Positions 16,452 through 24,773 of a DNA stretch of 42,187 nt are shown in pieces. Source of the DNA: Shewanella inventionis (GTDB lineage: Bacteria > Pseudomonadota > Gammaproteobacteria > Enterobacterales > Shewanellaceae); the NCBI RefSeq assembly GCF_014641855.1, contig NZ_BMII01000038.1, forward strand, positions 1-42,187. The letters run 5' to 3'. A program made the translations under genes and the position numbers. The first letter of the stretch is position 1. Every line of letters starts with the position of its first letter. The notes under the pieces were generated by a model that searched no databases, was not told the DNA's origin, and worked only from the letters and a program-made list of their open reading frames with translations.

Positions 16452-18170
16452 ATGGAAAAGCTTTCTGGCGCGAGTATGATCGTGCGCTCTTTAATCGATG
16501 AAGGCGTAAGCCATATTTTCGGTTACCCCGGTGGTTCTGTTTTAGACATCTATGATTCTCTTCATAAAATAGCTGGCGTAGAGCACATTCTTGTTCGCCA
16601 TGAGCAAGCTGCCGTTCATATGGCCGACGGTTATGCTCGAGCAACGGGTAAAGTTGGTGTTGTGCTTGTTACCTCTGGACCTGGCGCAACTAACGCCATT
16701 ACTGGTATTGCCACCGCTTACATGGATTCAATCCCGCTAGTTGTTTTATCAGGTCAGGTACCGAGTAATCTTATTGGTAATGACGCATTTCAAGAATGCG
16801 ATATGATTGGTATTTCTCGTCCTGTTGTTAAACACAGCTTTTTAGTGAAAGATGCCAAAGACATTCCTGAAATTGTCAAAAAAGCCTTTTTCATCGCGTC
16901 AACTGGCCGCCCAGGCCCTGTGGTAATCGACATTCCAAAAGATTGTTTAAGCCCAGACATACTCCATGATTATGTGTACCCAGAAAGCGTAAAATTGCGC
17001 TCGTATAACCCAACCACTACGGGCCATAAAGGCCAAATTCGTCGTGGGTTACAAGCCCTTCTTGCAGCCAAAAAGCCCGTACTATATGTTGGTGGAGGTG
17101 CGGTAATATCGGGTTGTGATGCACAAATCCTTAAACTTGCAGAACGATTAAACATTCCTGTTATTAGCACTCTCATGGGATTAGGCGCATTTCCTGGTAC
17201 CCATAAGCAAAGTTTAGGCATGCTAGGTATGCACGGTTGTTACGAAGCCAACATGGCAATGCATAACACCGACTTAATTTTTGGTATTGGGGTACGTTTT
17301 GACGACCGTACAACCAACAATGTTGAAAAATACTGCCCTAATGCAACCATTTTACACATTGATATTGATCCATCATCTATCTCAAAAACAGTGCGCGTTG
17401 ACATACCCATTGTTGGCTCAGCAGACAATATTTTAGACAGCATGTTAGAACTGCTAGCAGAAACTAACGAGATAAATGATGCCGATGCGTTATCGACCTG
17501 GTGGCGTGAAATTGACATTTGGCGTTCACGTAAAAGCCTCGAGTTTTATCGCACTAGCGACCGCATAAAACCACAGCAAGTTATTGAAACATTACACAAA
17601 TTGACTAATGGCGATGCCTATGTTGCCTCCGATGTGGGTCAACACCAAATGTTTGCCGCCTTGTACTATCCATTTGATAAGCCACGCCGCTGGATTAACT
17701 CGGGTGGTCTAGGCACCATGGGCTTTGGTTTACCAGCAGCCATGGGCGTTAAGATGGCGTTTCCTGATGCAACCGTGGTCTGCGTAACGGGTGACGGTTC
17801 GATTCAGATGAATATTCAAGAGCTATCAACTGCACTGCAATACGATACTCCGGTAAAAATCATTAACTTAAACAACCGTTTCCTTGGCATGGTTAAACAA
17901 TGGCAAGACATGATTTACTCGGGTCGCCATTCACAATCTTATATGGATTCGGTGCCTAACTTTGCCAAAATTGCTGAAGCATACGGCCATGTAGGCATGA
18001 ACATCACTCACCCAGATGAGCTAGAGTCTAAATTGGCAGAAGCGTTAGCCATGAAAGACAAACTGGTATTTGTGGATATTAGCGTAGATGAAACCGAACA
18101 CGTTTACCCTATGCTTATCCGCGGCGGTGCAATGAACGAAATGTGGTTAAGCAAAACGGAGAAAAGCTAA
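16452..18170 (+). CDS. ilvI: Acetolactate synthase III, large (catalytic) subunit
   Basis: A 572-residue thiamine-diphosphate enzyme matching E. coli IlvI (574 aa). It joins two pyruvates to acetolactate, or pyruvate and 2-oxobutyrate to acetohydroxybutyrate, the first common step to valine, leucine and isoleucine. Visible motifs are the catalytic Glu51 in VRHEQAAVHMADGYAR, GPGATNAITG, and the ThDP/Mg2+ motif GDGSIQMNIQEL with its Asn-Asn end (NLNNRFLGMVKQW). AGGA lies nine bases before the ATG. The gene overlaps ilvH by one base. In E. coli ilvIH is activated by Lrp; here a promoter and a structured leader lie upstream (16252-16363). Confidence 0.96.
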   Translation: MEKLSGASMIVRSLIDEGVSHIFGYPGGSVLDIYDSLHKIAGVEHILVRHEQAAVHMADGYARATGKVGVVLVTSGPGATNAITGIATAYMDSIPLVVLSGQVPSNLIGNDAFQECDMIGISRPVVKHSFLVKDAKDIPEIVKKAFFIASTGRPGPVVIDIPKDCLSPDILHDYVYPESVKLRSYNPTTTGHKGQIRRGLQALLAAKKPVLYVGGGAVISGCDAQILKLAERLNIPVISTLMGLGAFPGTHKQSLGMLGMHGCYEANMAMHNTDLIFGIGVRFDDRTTNNVEKYCPNATILHIDIDPSSISKTVRVDIPIVGSADNILDSMLELLAETNEINDADALSTWWREIDIWRSRKSLEFYRTSDRIKPQQVIETLHKLTNGDAYVASDVGQHQMFAALYYPFDKPRRWINSGGLGTMGFGLPAAMGVKMAFPDATVVCVTGDGSIQMNIQELSTALQYDTPVKIINLNNRFLGMVKQWQDMIYSGRHSQSYMDSVPNFAKIAEAYGHVGMNITHPDELESKLAEALAMKDKLVFVDISVDETEHVYPMLIRGGAMNEMWLSKTEKS

Positions 18171-18664
18171 TGCGTCGTATTATTTCTGTATTACTTGAAA
18201 ACCAACCCGGCGCATTGTCACGAGTTGTTGGACTATTTTCACAGCGCGGTTATAACATTGAAAGTTTAACGGTTGCCCCAACCGAAGACACCACGCTTTC
18301 AAGGCTTAACATTACGGTTATCGCAGACGAGTCGGTCTTAGAGCAAATTGAAAAACAGTTGCACAAACTCATCGACATTTTAAAAGTAGCCAACATTACT
18401 GAGTCGGCTCACATTGAACGAGAAATTGCGTTGGTTAAAGTCAAGGCACAAGGTGATCAACGTGAGGAAGTAAAGCGTACTGCGGATATTTTTAGAGGGC
18501 AAATTGTCGATGTAACGGCGAATCTTTACACCATTCAAATGGTCGGCACGAGTGACAAAATTGACGCCTTTATTCACTCGCTAGGTGACAGTACTAAGGT
18601 TATAGAGATCTCTCGCTCTGGCGTAGTTGGACTAGCACGCGGTGAAAAATCAATGCGCGCATAA
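18170..18664 (+). CDS. ilvH: Acetolactate synthase III, small regulatory subunit
   Basis: A 164-residue regulatory subunit (E. coli IlvH 163 aa) with an N-terminal ACT domain (about residues 3-77: RIISVLLENQPGALSRVVGLF) and the C-terminal ALS-small-subunit domain (about 85-160). Residues Asn11, Gly14 and Asn29, which matter for valine feedback in E. coli IlvH, are all present, so valine inhibition is expected (inference). The start is the ATG at 18170 that overlaps the ilvI stop as TAATG, with GGAG eight bases upstream, a translational-coupling layout. The open frame extends to 18143, but that would add residues not seen in the family. Confidence 0.96.
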   Translation: MRRIISVLLENQPGALSRVVGLFSQRGYNIESLTVAPTEDTTLSRLNITVIADESVLEQIEKQLHKLIDILKVANITESAHIEREIALVKVKAQGDQREEVKRTADIFRGQIVDVTANLYTIQMVGTSDKIDAFIHSLGDSTKVIEISRSGVVGLARGEKSMRA

Positions 18665-18683
18665 ACGCTAAACTCAAACCATT

Positions 18684-18718
18684 AAAAACCGCTAGGTCAC
18701 TTAATACTAGCGGTTTTT
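18684..18718. terminator. Bidirectional terminator between ilvH and the Kef gene
   Basis: AAAAACCGCTAG, an 11-nt loop and CTAGCGGTTTTT. T-runs lie on both strands, so the hairpin can end ilvIH and the convergent Kef gene alike. Confidence 0.9.
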
Positions 18719-18732
18719 TATGGCATTTCCCT

Positions 18733-20586
18733 TTATAATTCAGGGTTTTTAGCCGTCCAGGCTTTGTCTAGCTCATCATCATCGGCATGTAAATCGCGCG
18801 TCATTAAGGCTTCTAACTCAGCATGCTTTTGTTGATAGTGAGAAATATAATGCTCTTCTTCACAATGCCACTTGTAGAGTTCTGGCATCATTTCTTCATC
18901 TTTCTTACGGAAAATACGCGCTAAACGGTAAGCCTCATACGGGTCGATACCTAATTGCTGCAAAGCATCTTGGCCTAATGCCAGTGCACTGCCAAAGGTT
19001 TCACGGCGTATATGCTCAATATTTAATTCCATCAATTTAAAGCTTGCCTGACGGTCATCGGCATTCACCACAATGTTGAGGTGTGGATAATGCTTTCTTA
19101 CCAGCTCAATTAAGGTCGTTGATTTTTCAATGTCACCAATGGTTATCACTAATAATTTCGCTTCTTTAGCGCCAGCAGCTTCAAGCAAATCTAAGCGGGT
19201 AATGTCGCCATAATACACCTCATAACCCAGTTTACGCAGTACATCAACGTTAGTTGAGTCATGGTCAATAATCACTGGCTTAACCCCTGCAGAGATTAAA
19301 AAACGCCCTAAATCTGTACCTAAACGGCCAAAGCCAGCTAAAATCACCTCATGACCACTGTGCTCTATGTTGTCATCTTCTCGAGTATTTAATTGAGTAT
19401 CGTCTTTTGATATCGCGAGTTTTTCATAGGCCATAAACATCAATGGGGTTAAAAACATTGAAATTGCTACCGCAGAGATTAACGGCTCTACTGTCTCAGC
19501 GCCCAGCACGCCATTGACCTTGGCAAATTGAAATAACACAAACGCAAATTCGCCGCCTTGTGCTAATGCAACAGCAAATAACACTCTGTCTTTTTTTGCC
19601 ACCTTAAAGACCTTGCCTGTAATGACTAATATTAGCCACTTAATCACAATTAAGCCCGCGGTTAAGCCTGCAATAAGCGCCACATTATCGCCAATTAAAC
19701 TGAAGTTAAGGCTGGCACCAATTGAAATAAAGAACACCCCAAGTAATAAGCCTTTAAAGGGTTCAATATCACTTTCAAGTTCATGGCGGTATTCACTGTC
19801 TGCTAACACCACACCGGCTAAAAATGTCCCTAACGCAGGCGACAGGCCCACTACGGTCATTAATAATGAAATTCCCACCACCAGCGCTAATGCCGCCGCG
19901 ACAAAAATTTCTCGAACGCCTGTGGCTGCAATAGCTCTAAATATGGGGCGACTAGCATAACGGCCTAAGACTAAAATCCCCACAACCGCAAGCAGGGTCG
20001 CAATCACTTGTAAATACGTTGGTAAGGTATTGATATCAAATAACACCGAACCATGATGTCCATCATCGCCTAAAGTTAACGTGGCCAGTAGTGGCATAAA
20101 CGCTAACATGGGGATCACGGCTAAATCTTGAAATAACAACACTGAAAACACCGAGCGACCAAGCGCAGTATTCATTAAAGCTTTTTCTTTGAGGGTTTGT
20201 AGCACAATCGCCGTTGAGGATAATGACAAAATTAACCCGACCGCCAACGCTTGTTGCCAAGGCAAAGCCCATAGCGCAATAGCCGCCATGACAAGACTCG
20301 ATAACACCACTTGCATACCGCCCATGCCTAAAATGGGGGTACGCATTTGCCATAACATAGAAGGCCTTAACTCTAAGCCCACTAAAAATAGCATCATCAC
20401 AACGCCAAACTCAGTCAAATGCATCACGACTTCAACATCGCCAATCAGTGAAATCCCAAACGGACCAATGATCATCCCGGCAATCAGGTAACCGAGCACC
20501 GAACCTAGGCCTAAACGTTTGGCTATCGGCACGGCAATGGCTGACGCGGCTAAGAAAATAAATAACTGCAGTAAAAAATATTCCAT
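18733..20586 (-). CDS. KefB/KefC family monovalent cation:H+ antiporter
   Basis: A 617-residue inner-membrane protein. Residues 1-385 form the Na+/H+-exchanger-type (CPA2) membrane domain, with the Kef-like cytosolic loop HELESDIEPFKGLLLGVFFISIG near 269-290, where E. coli KefC has a closely similar sequence. Residues 411 onward form an RCK/TrkA-N domain with the nucleotide motif GFGRLGTD (418-425), followed by a helical tail. In E. coli such systems lose K+ and take in H+ when glutathione adducts of electrophiles bind the RCK domain. The gene lies 3 bp downstream of a KefG/KefF-like oxidoreductase, the usual ancillary subunit. KefB and KefC cannot be told apart safely here. Confidence 0.92.
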   Translation of the reverse strand: MEYFLLQLFIFLAASAIAVPIAKRLGLGSVLGYLIAGMIIGPFGISLIGDVEVVMHLTEFGVVMMLFLVGLELRPSMLWQMRTPILGMGGMQVVLSSLVMAAIALWALPWQQALAVGLILSLSSTAIVLQTLKEKALMNTALGRSVFSVLLFQDLAVIPMLAFMPLLATLTLGDDGHHGSVLFDINTLPTYLQVIATLLAVVGILVLGRYASRPIFRAIAATGVREIFVAAALALVVGISLLMTVVGLSPALGTFLAGVVLADSEYRHELESDIEPFKGLLLGVFFISIGASLNFSLIGDNVALIAGLTAGLIVIKWLILVITGKVFKVAKKDRVLFAVALAQGGEFAFVLFQFAKVNGVLGAETVEPLISAVAISMFLTPLMFMAYEKLAISKDDTQLNTREDDNIEHSGHEVILAGFGRLGTDLGRFLISAGVKPVIIDHDSTNVDVLRKLGYEVYYGDITRLDLLEAAGAKEAKLLVITIGDIEKSTTLIELVRKHYPHLNIVVNADDRQASFKLMELNIEHIRRETFGSALALGQDALQQLGIDPYEAYRLARIFRKKDEEMMPELYKWHCEEEHYISHYQQKHAELEALMTRDLHADDDELDKAWTAKNPEL

Positions 20587-20589
20587 TGT

Positions 20590-21198
20590 TTATGCCCTTA
20601 ACATGATGTCGTCAAGATTTGCGTTTAAAAACTCAGCTTGTTGGGCTTTGTCTTTATCTAATACGCCATCACGAATAGCGATAATAAGGCGTCGATACGC
20701 TTGTGCGTGGCCTGTAACTTGCGCTAACGGCAAGCCACGGTGCACGCCCATCACCGCAAATGGCGGTAGCCACTCCATTAAGCATAAATTGGCGGTGGCA
20801 CGCATTGGCGAGGTTAATTCGGCAATGGTAAATTGATTGGCGCCATCAAGTCGGTAAGTTGTCGCATCGCCCCCCGCGCTAATAGCTTGAAAGCACCATT
20901 TATCTTTTAACGCCGAGCCCGTTTTACCATAAGCCCAGCCGTGCTCTAGCACTAAATCTAGCCATTCTTTAACAATTGCAGGCGTTGAATACCAGTAAAA
21001 TGGATGCTGAAATATAATCACATCGTGGCTTTCACACAGCTGTTGCTCGCGAGCGACATCAATTAAAAAGTCAGGGTAATTGGCGTACAAATCATTAATA
21101 GTCACGCCTTCAATGTTTTCTACCGCGGCCCTCAACTGGGCATTAATGTTCGATCGCCCTTTCGCTGGATGGGCAAAATTTATCAATATTTTTTTCAT
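20590..21198 (-). CDS. KefG/KefF-like NAD(P)H oxidoreductase, ancillary to Kef
   Basis: A 202-residue flavodoxin-like protein of the NQO1/KefF/KefG family: KKILINFAHPAKGRSNINAQL binds the FMN phosphate, and IIFQHPFYWYSTPAIVKEWLD and the AISAGGDATTY segment are family hallmarks. Such proteins sit on Kef antiporters and are needed for full activity; E. coli KefF also reduces quinones. The ATG at 21198 is chosen because AGGGA lies six bases upstream and it starts directly at the flavodoxin strand; a longer frame to 21219 has no such site. It is 3 bp from the antiporter gene, so the two are cotranscribed. Confidence 0.9.
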   Translation of the reverse strand: MKKILINFAHPAKGRSNINAQLRAAVENIEGVTINDLYANYPDFLIDVAREQQLCESHDVIIFQHPFYWYSTPAIVKEWLDLVLEHGWAYGKTGSALKDKWCFQAISAGGDATTYRLDGANQFTIAELTSPMRATANLCLMEWLPPFAVMGVHRGLPLAQVTGHAQAYRRLIIAIRDGVLDKDKAQQAEFLNANLDDIMLRA

Positions 21199-21313
21199 TG
21201 CGATCCCTAACGAAATCAATAATGGCTGTTTAACGCAGACAGTACAGCTCTACTTTAGGCTGGAGTAATAACTGCTCATTGCCTGAACACAATAAGCAGT
21301 AAACATAGTGATG

Positions 21314-21556
21314 TTATTGGCTCTGATGAAGACGCTGATATAAAGAATCTTTTAATAATGAACGACGATGCTTTAACTGGTGCATATCTTCATCATTAAT
21401 TGGCGAACCACCTAACTCTAGGGTGCGAATTTCTAGATCAAGTTCATGATACTGATTGGCATCTGCAGCAAATTGACTGTCGGCTGCATTTAGCTCAGTA
21501 ATACGCTGGGTAAATTCTGGGAAATCAAGAACTAAAAAATGGTTTTCACCTAACAT
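21314..21556 (-). CDS. YdcH family protein (DUF465)
   Basis: An 80-residue, mostly helical protein with the DUF465/YdcH pattern: FPEFTQRITELNAADSQFAADANQYHELDLEI, a short turn with ELGGSPINDEDMHQLK, then KHRRSLLKDSLYQRL. The family is small, cytosolic and of unknown function, predicted to form a short coiled-coil hairpin. It lies 10 bp downstream of the SDR gene and 115 bp upstream of the KefG-like gene on the same strand. Confidence 0.9.
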   Translation of the reverse strand: MLGENHFLVLDFPEFTQRITELNAADSQFAADANQYHELDLEIRTLELGGSPINDEDMHQLKHRRSLLKDSLYQRLHQSQ

Positions 21557-21566
21557 AATAACCTCT

Positions 21567-22382
21567 TTATCCTACATTGACTTGGGCAATAATTGATTCA
21601 ATCGCTGCCACTAACTGTTGATTTTTAACTGTGTTTAACGCATCTGCATGTGGCGAGGTAAATCGGCGCTGATCGTTATCGTAATAACGCCCACTTGCTT
21701 GAGCAAACTCATCAGACAATGCCGCGCGGCAAAGAATATCTGCACCAATATTTAAATCAGCACCGGCCATTCCGTAGGCTTCTTTAACTAATTTACTGCC
21801 CAAAAATGACGCTGGATTAACGGCAATAAAAGCCGGTCCACTATGTTGTAATGTCGTGGCTAAATGCACTGACCACATAGTGATTGCCAGTTTACTTTGC
21901 GCATATACCGCTCCATCAGCAGGCCCTGCATTGGCGCTGGCTAATGCAGCTAAATTAACACTAGCTTGAGCCGCAGAAGATAAGTTAACCACGCGGCCAG
22001 TGCTGTCTAGCAAGGGCAATAAGCGCTGCGTTAATAAATAAGGCGCAATAGTATTAACCACAAAACGTACATCTAAATTATCTACACTGGTAATTTGAGG
22101 CACTTTGTACACACCGGCATTATTAATGATCACATCAAGCTTATTGTGCTGAGCACTAATGGCATCAGCCAATGCAGCAACATCACCTAGGCTCGATAAA
22201 TCAGCGCGGTAGCTTTGTATTTCGCCGGCACCCGGTATGGCTTTGAGCTCGGCCTCAACCTGGCTTAGCTTTTGTGCATTACGCCCGTGAATAAGGACTT
22301 GATGCCCTTGTGCAACCAACATTTTGGCTGTGGCTAAACCAATACCGTCGGTAGCACCTGTGACTAAAATAATTTTTTTCAT
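21567..22382 (-). CDS. Short-chain dehydrogenase/reductase
   Basis: A 271-residue Rossmann-fold oxidoreductase. Cofactor motif TGATDGIG (residues 8-15), NNAG (87-90), the catalytic Ser in NLSSAAQ (135-136) and Tyr160/Lys164 in YAQSK are all present. The basic residue in HGRNAQK after the second strand favours NADPH. The layout resembles the retinol-dehydrogenase/WWOX-like SDRs, but the substrate is unknown. The start is taken at the ATG at 22382, where the first strand MKKIILVTG begins; the frame stays open to 22415, but neither start has a strong ribosome binding site. Confidence 0.9.
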   Translation of the reverse strand: MKKIILVTGATDGIGLATAKMLVAQGHQVLIHGRNAQKLSQVEAELKAIPGAGEIQSYRADLSSLGDVAALADAISAQHNKLDVIINNAGVYKVPQITSVDNLDVRFVVNTIAPYLLTQRLLPLLDSTGRVVNLSSAAQASVNLAALASANAGPADGAVYAQSKLAITMWSVHLATTLQHSGPAFIAVNPASFLGSKLVKEAYGMAGADLNIGADILCRAALSDEFAQASGRYYDNDQRRFTSPHADALNTVKNQQLVAAIESIIAQVNVG

Positions 22383-22462
22383 AATAATATTGTCTCGTTT
22401 AATTGAGTGGGTCATTCACGCTGACAAACTGCATCAGCGTTGATGATGGCACGCGATTAAGG

Positions 22463-23308
22463 TTAGTTGATTTCTTGTACCTTCATCACTAACTCATTCC
22501 AGTTTCGTTGATTAACGATGTCGTGCTCAAGCCCTTGCTCATCGGCAATGGTAAAACGTTTAATGGCTGGGGTTTTGCTGGTTGCTTGATATAACCAATA
22601 GGCTTCTGCTTTTAATGCTTCTTCAATCGGTTTGTCGATCGACTCATAAACGGCTTGTTTACAGGCATTAATTGATTCAGCAGGAAATTGAGCAATGCGC
22701 TGTGCTAATGCATCGACATAAGGGCCAATTTCGTCAGGATCTAATGCTTTATTGATGGTGCCGTACGCTTCTGCTTCATCGGCGCTAAAGTCACGAGCAC
22801 TTAAAATAATTTCTAATGCACGGCCTAAACCGGTTTGACGTGCCATTCGTGAAGCTCCGCCACCACAAGGTAAGATGCCCATGCCCACTTCCATTTGCAT
22901 AAACTTATATTTACCGCGAGCAGCAAAACGCATGTCGCACGCTAAAGCAAACTCATGCCCACCGCCACGCGCAAAACCTTCTAATTTAGCGATGGTCGCT
23001 TGCGGTAACTTGCTAATTCGTTCAAGGATAACTTGTAAATCAAGTAGCTTTACATCATCACGAGACACGGCTTCTGTTGACATGTCTTTTAACAGGTTTG
23101 TGTCGTAGTGCGATACCCAAATTTCTGGATTGGCAGATTGAAACACCACCACTTTAACGTCGCGGTCACGCTCAAGTCGCATTGCTAGACCATTTAAATC
23201 CGCTAACATCTCTTGGCCTTGTACATTCACTGTACCAAAATCGAATGTGACCGTTAAAATCGCGCCATCTTGGCTTGCTTTAAATGTTGTATAACCTTGA
23301 TATTTCAT
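22463..23308 (-). CDS. Enoyl-CoA hydratase/isomerase (crotonase) family protein
   Basis: A 281-residue crotonase-fold protein. The oxyanion-hole segment is KLEGFARGGGHEFALACDMRFA and the second acidic catalytic site is MQMEVGMGILPCGGGASRM, so a glutamate is present at both usual positions. The C-terminal helices (about 200-281) are complete. Crotonases act on acyl-CoA thioesters by hydration, isomerisation or hydrolysis; no fatty-acid or amino-acid degradation genes accompany it, so its substrate is open. AAGGA lies just before the ATG. It heads the minus-strand run that continues with the SDR, the YdcH protein and the Kef pair. Confidence 0.9.
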   Translation of the reverse strand: MKYQGYTTFKASQDGAILTVTFDFGTVNVQGQEMLADLNGLAMRLERDRDVKVVVFQSANPEIWVSHYDTNLLKDMSTEAVSRDDVKLLDLQVILERISKLPQATIAKLEGFARGGGHEFALACDMRFAARGKYKFMQMEVGMGILPCGGGASRMARQTGLGRALEIILSARDFSADEAEAYGTINKALDPDEIGPYVDALAQRIAQFPAESINACKQAVYESIDKPIEEALKAEAYWLYQATSKTPAIKRFTIADEQGLEHDIVNQRNWNELVMKVQEIN

Positions 23309-23643
23309 TGGATTGTCCTTGTTATTCGTATTTCGTTATTCGTATTTTTTTGTGGATTGCTATTAACATAATGTGTCAATTTCGATAAACAGATTAACAA
23401 GCAAGCCTACCTTTGATAATTGCCGGTACAATATAAATAGTTTTAATTAATCATTAATAATTACCGTTAAAATTAATTATTATCGATTTTATATTAATAG
23501 TTGCATTGGTTTTTGGATGCTTTTTACACAACAAAAACGTGATTATTAATGAAAACTTAAAACACATTGTTGTTTACTGGCCATTATCATTAACACTCAA
23601 GCGCCTATACTAGCTTCACACAAACACAACGAGGTTTTACACA
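23309..23643. other. Divergent intergenic region, AT-rich
   Basis: About 335 bp between divergent genes. It holds a 14-bp tandem duplication (23321-23348) and an AT-rich perfect inverted repeat, TAATAATTA (23455-23463) with TAATTATTA (23474-23482). A TATACT (23606-23611) could be the -10 box for the plus-strand gene, though its -35 is weak. No coding frame. Confidence 0.5.
23321..23348. repeat. Tandem 14-bp duplication upstream of the crotonase gene
   Basis: GTTATTCGTATTTC and GTTATTCGTATTTT stand side by side (13 of 14 bases equal), directly upstream of the ribosome binding site of the crotonase gene. Confidence 0.8.
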
Positions 23644-24633
23644 ATGAAAGCTATGATAATTCGCGAATTTGGTGCAGCTGATGTTTTCGAGTCGGCAGAC
23701 ATTCTTAAACCAACAGTAAGTGCGGGTAATGTATTAGTCCGTTTAGCAGCAACAAGTGTTAATACCATTGACATGATGATCCGTGAAATGGGCGAAGCAT
23801 TGCCTTTCTCACCTAAAGCCCCTGCAGTATTAGGAATGGACTTTGCCGGTACCATTGAAGCTGTCGGTGAAGGCGTCACTGAATTTAACGTTGGCGATGA
23901 AATTTATGGCTGCGCTGGCGGTTTAGGTGACTTACCAGGCACGCTTGCTCAATACATATTGGCTGACGCTAAGCTTATTGCTCGTAAACCTAAAAACCTT
24001 TCTATGCGTGAAGCGGCTGCATTGCCTTTGGTGGGGATTACCGCATACGAAGGCTTAACACGTGCAGGTATTGCAGCAGGTAAAAGTGTACTGGTCCATG
24101 GTGGCGCAGGTGGTGTGGGGCACGTTGCTGTACAACTTGCAAAACATTTTGGAGCCAACGTTTTTGCAACTGGCGCTGAAGGCACTCAAGCTGAGCTCAT
24201 TGAAAAGTTAGGCGCTAAAGCCATTAACTTTAAGACAGAAACAGTTGCCGATTACGTTGCTAAACACACTGACGGTGCTGGCTTTGATGTTATTTTAGAT
24301 ACGGTTGGCGGTGCAAACCTCACCAACTCGATTGAAGCCGCTAAATTAAACGGACAAATTGCCACAACCTTATCGTTCATTGAATTAGATTTATCAATGG
24401 TACATATGAAAGGGTTGTCATTGCATGTGGTCTTTATGTTAATCCCTATGATGCACAACATAGGTCGTGAAGTTCATGGCAATATTCTAGCTGAACTGGC
24501 TAACATTGTTGAAGCTGGCGCATTAGTACCTGTTGTTGATGAACAACGCTTTAGCCTAGAGCAAGTGACTGCTGCACATCAGCATTTAGCTAGCGGCAAA
24601 GCCATTGGTAAAGTGGTGATTGATATTAACTAA
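23644..24633 (+). CDS. Zinc-independent MDR oxidoreductase, quinone-oxidoreductase type
   Basis: A 329-residue medium-chain dehydrogenase/reductase. The N-terminal GroES-like domain (about 1-125) is followed by a Rossmann domain with the nucleotide motif GGAGGVGH (153-160) and VAVQLAKHFGA. The structural and catalytic zinc ligands of alcohol dehydrogenases (GHE motif, four-Cys loop) are missing, which places it with quinone oxidoreductase/zeta-crystallin-like enzymes that use NADPH to reduce quinones or enones. It is divergent from the crotonase and is closed by a hairpin at 24641-24669. Substrate unknown. Confidence 0.9.
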   Translation: MKAMIIREFGAADVFESADILKPTVSAGNVLVRLAATSVNTIDMMIREMGEALPFSPKAPAVLGMDFAGTIEAVGEGVTEFNVGDEIYGCAGGLGDLPGTLAQYILADAKLIARKPKNLSMREAAALPLVGITAYEGLTRAGIAAGKSVLVHGGAGGVGHVAVQLAKHFGANVFATGAEGTQAELIEKLGAKAINFKTETVADYVAKHTDGAGFDVILDTVGGANLTNSIEAAKLNGQIATTLSFIELDLSMVHMKGLSLHVVFMLIPMMHNIGREVHGNILAELANIVEAGALVPVVDEQRFSLEQVTAAHQHLASGKAIGKVVIDIN

Positions 24634-24640
24634 ATCACTT

Positions 24641-24669
24641 TAGGGTTCACATTGGTTATGTGAGCCCTA
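24641..24669 (+). terminator. Hairpin after the MDR gene
   Basis: TAGGGTTCACAT and ATGTGAGCCCTA form a 12-bp stem (one G-U pair) with a 5-nt loop, seven bases after the stop codon. The T-run behind it is poor, so termination may be partial. Confidence 0.6.
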
Positions 24670-24679
24670 ACCTTTCACC

Positions 24680-24720
24680 ATGATGTTGTCACATTAATCC
24701 AATTGCTCTGACAACATCAT
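24680..24720. repeat. Perfect 11-bp inverted repeat upstream of the MATE gene
   Basis: ATGATGTTGTC (24680-24690) and GACAACATCAT (24710-24720) are exact reverse complements, 19 bp apart. It lies 53 bp before the MATE start codon. It may be an operator, or a second terminator for the MDR gene. Confidence 0.7.
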
Positions 24721-24773
24721 GCATTTTGCTTTGGCTTAATTATCGCCCCGCCCTCATATAGTTCGGAAAGATT

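Noticed and set aside
23455..23482. AT-rich inverted repeat as an origin or attachment site
   Set aside because: It consists almost only of A and T in a generally AT-rich gap; a chance palindrome is likely.
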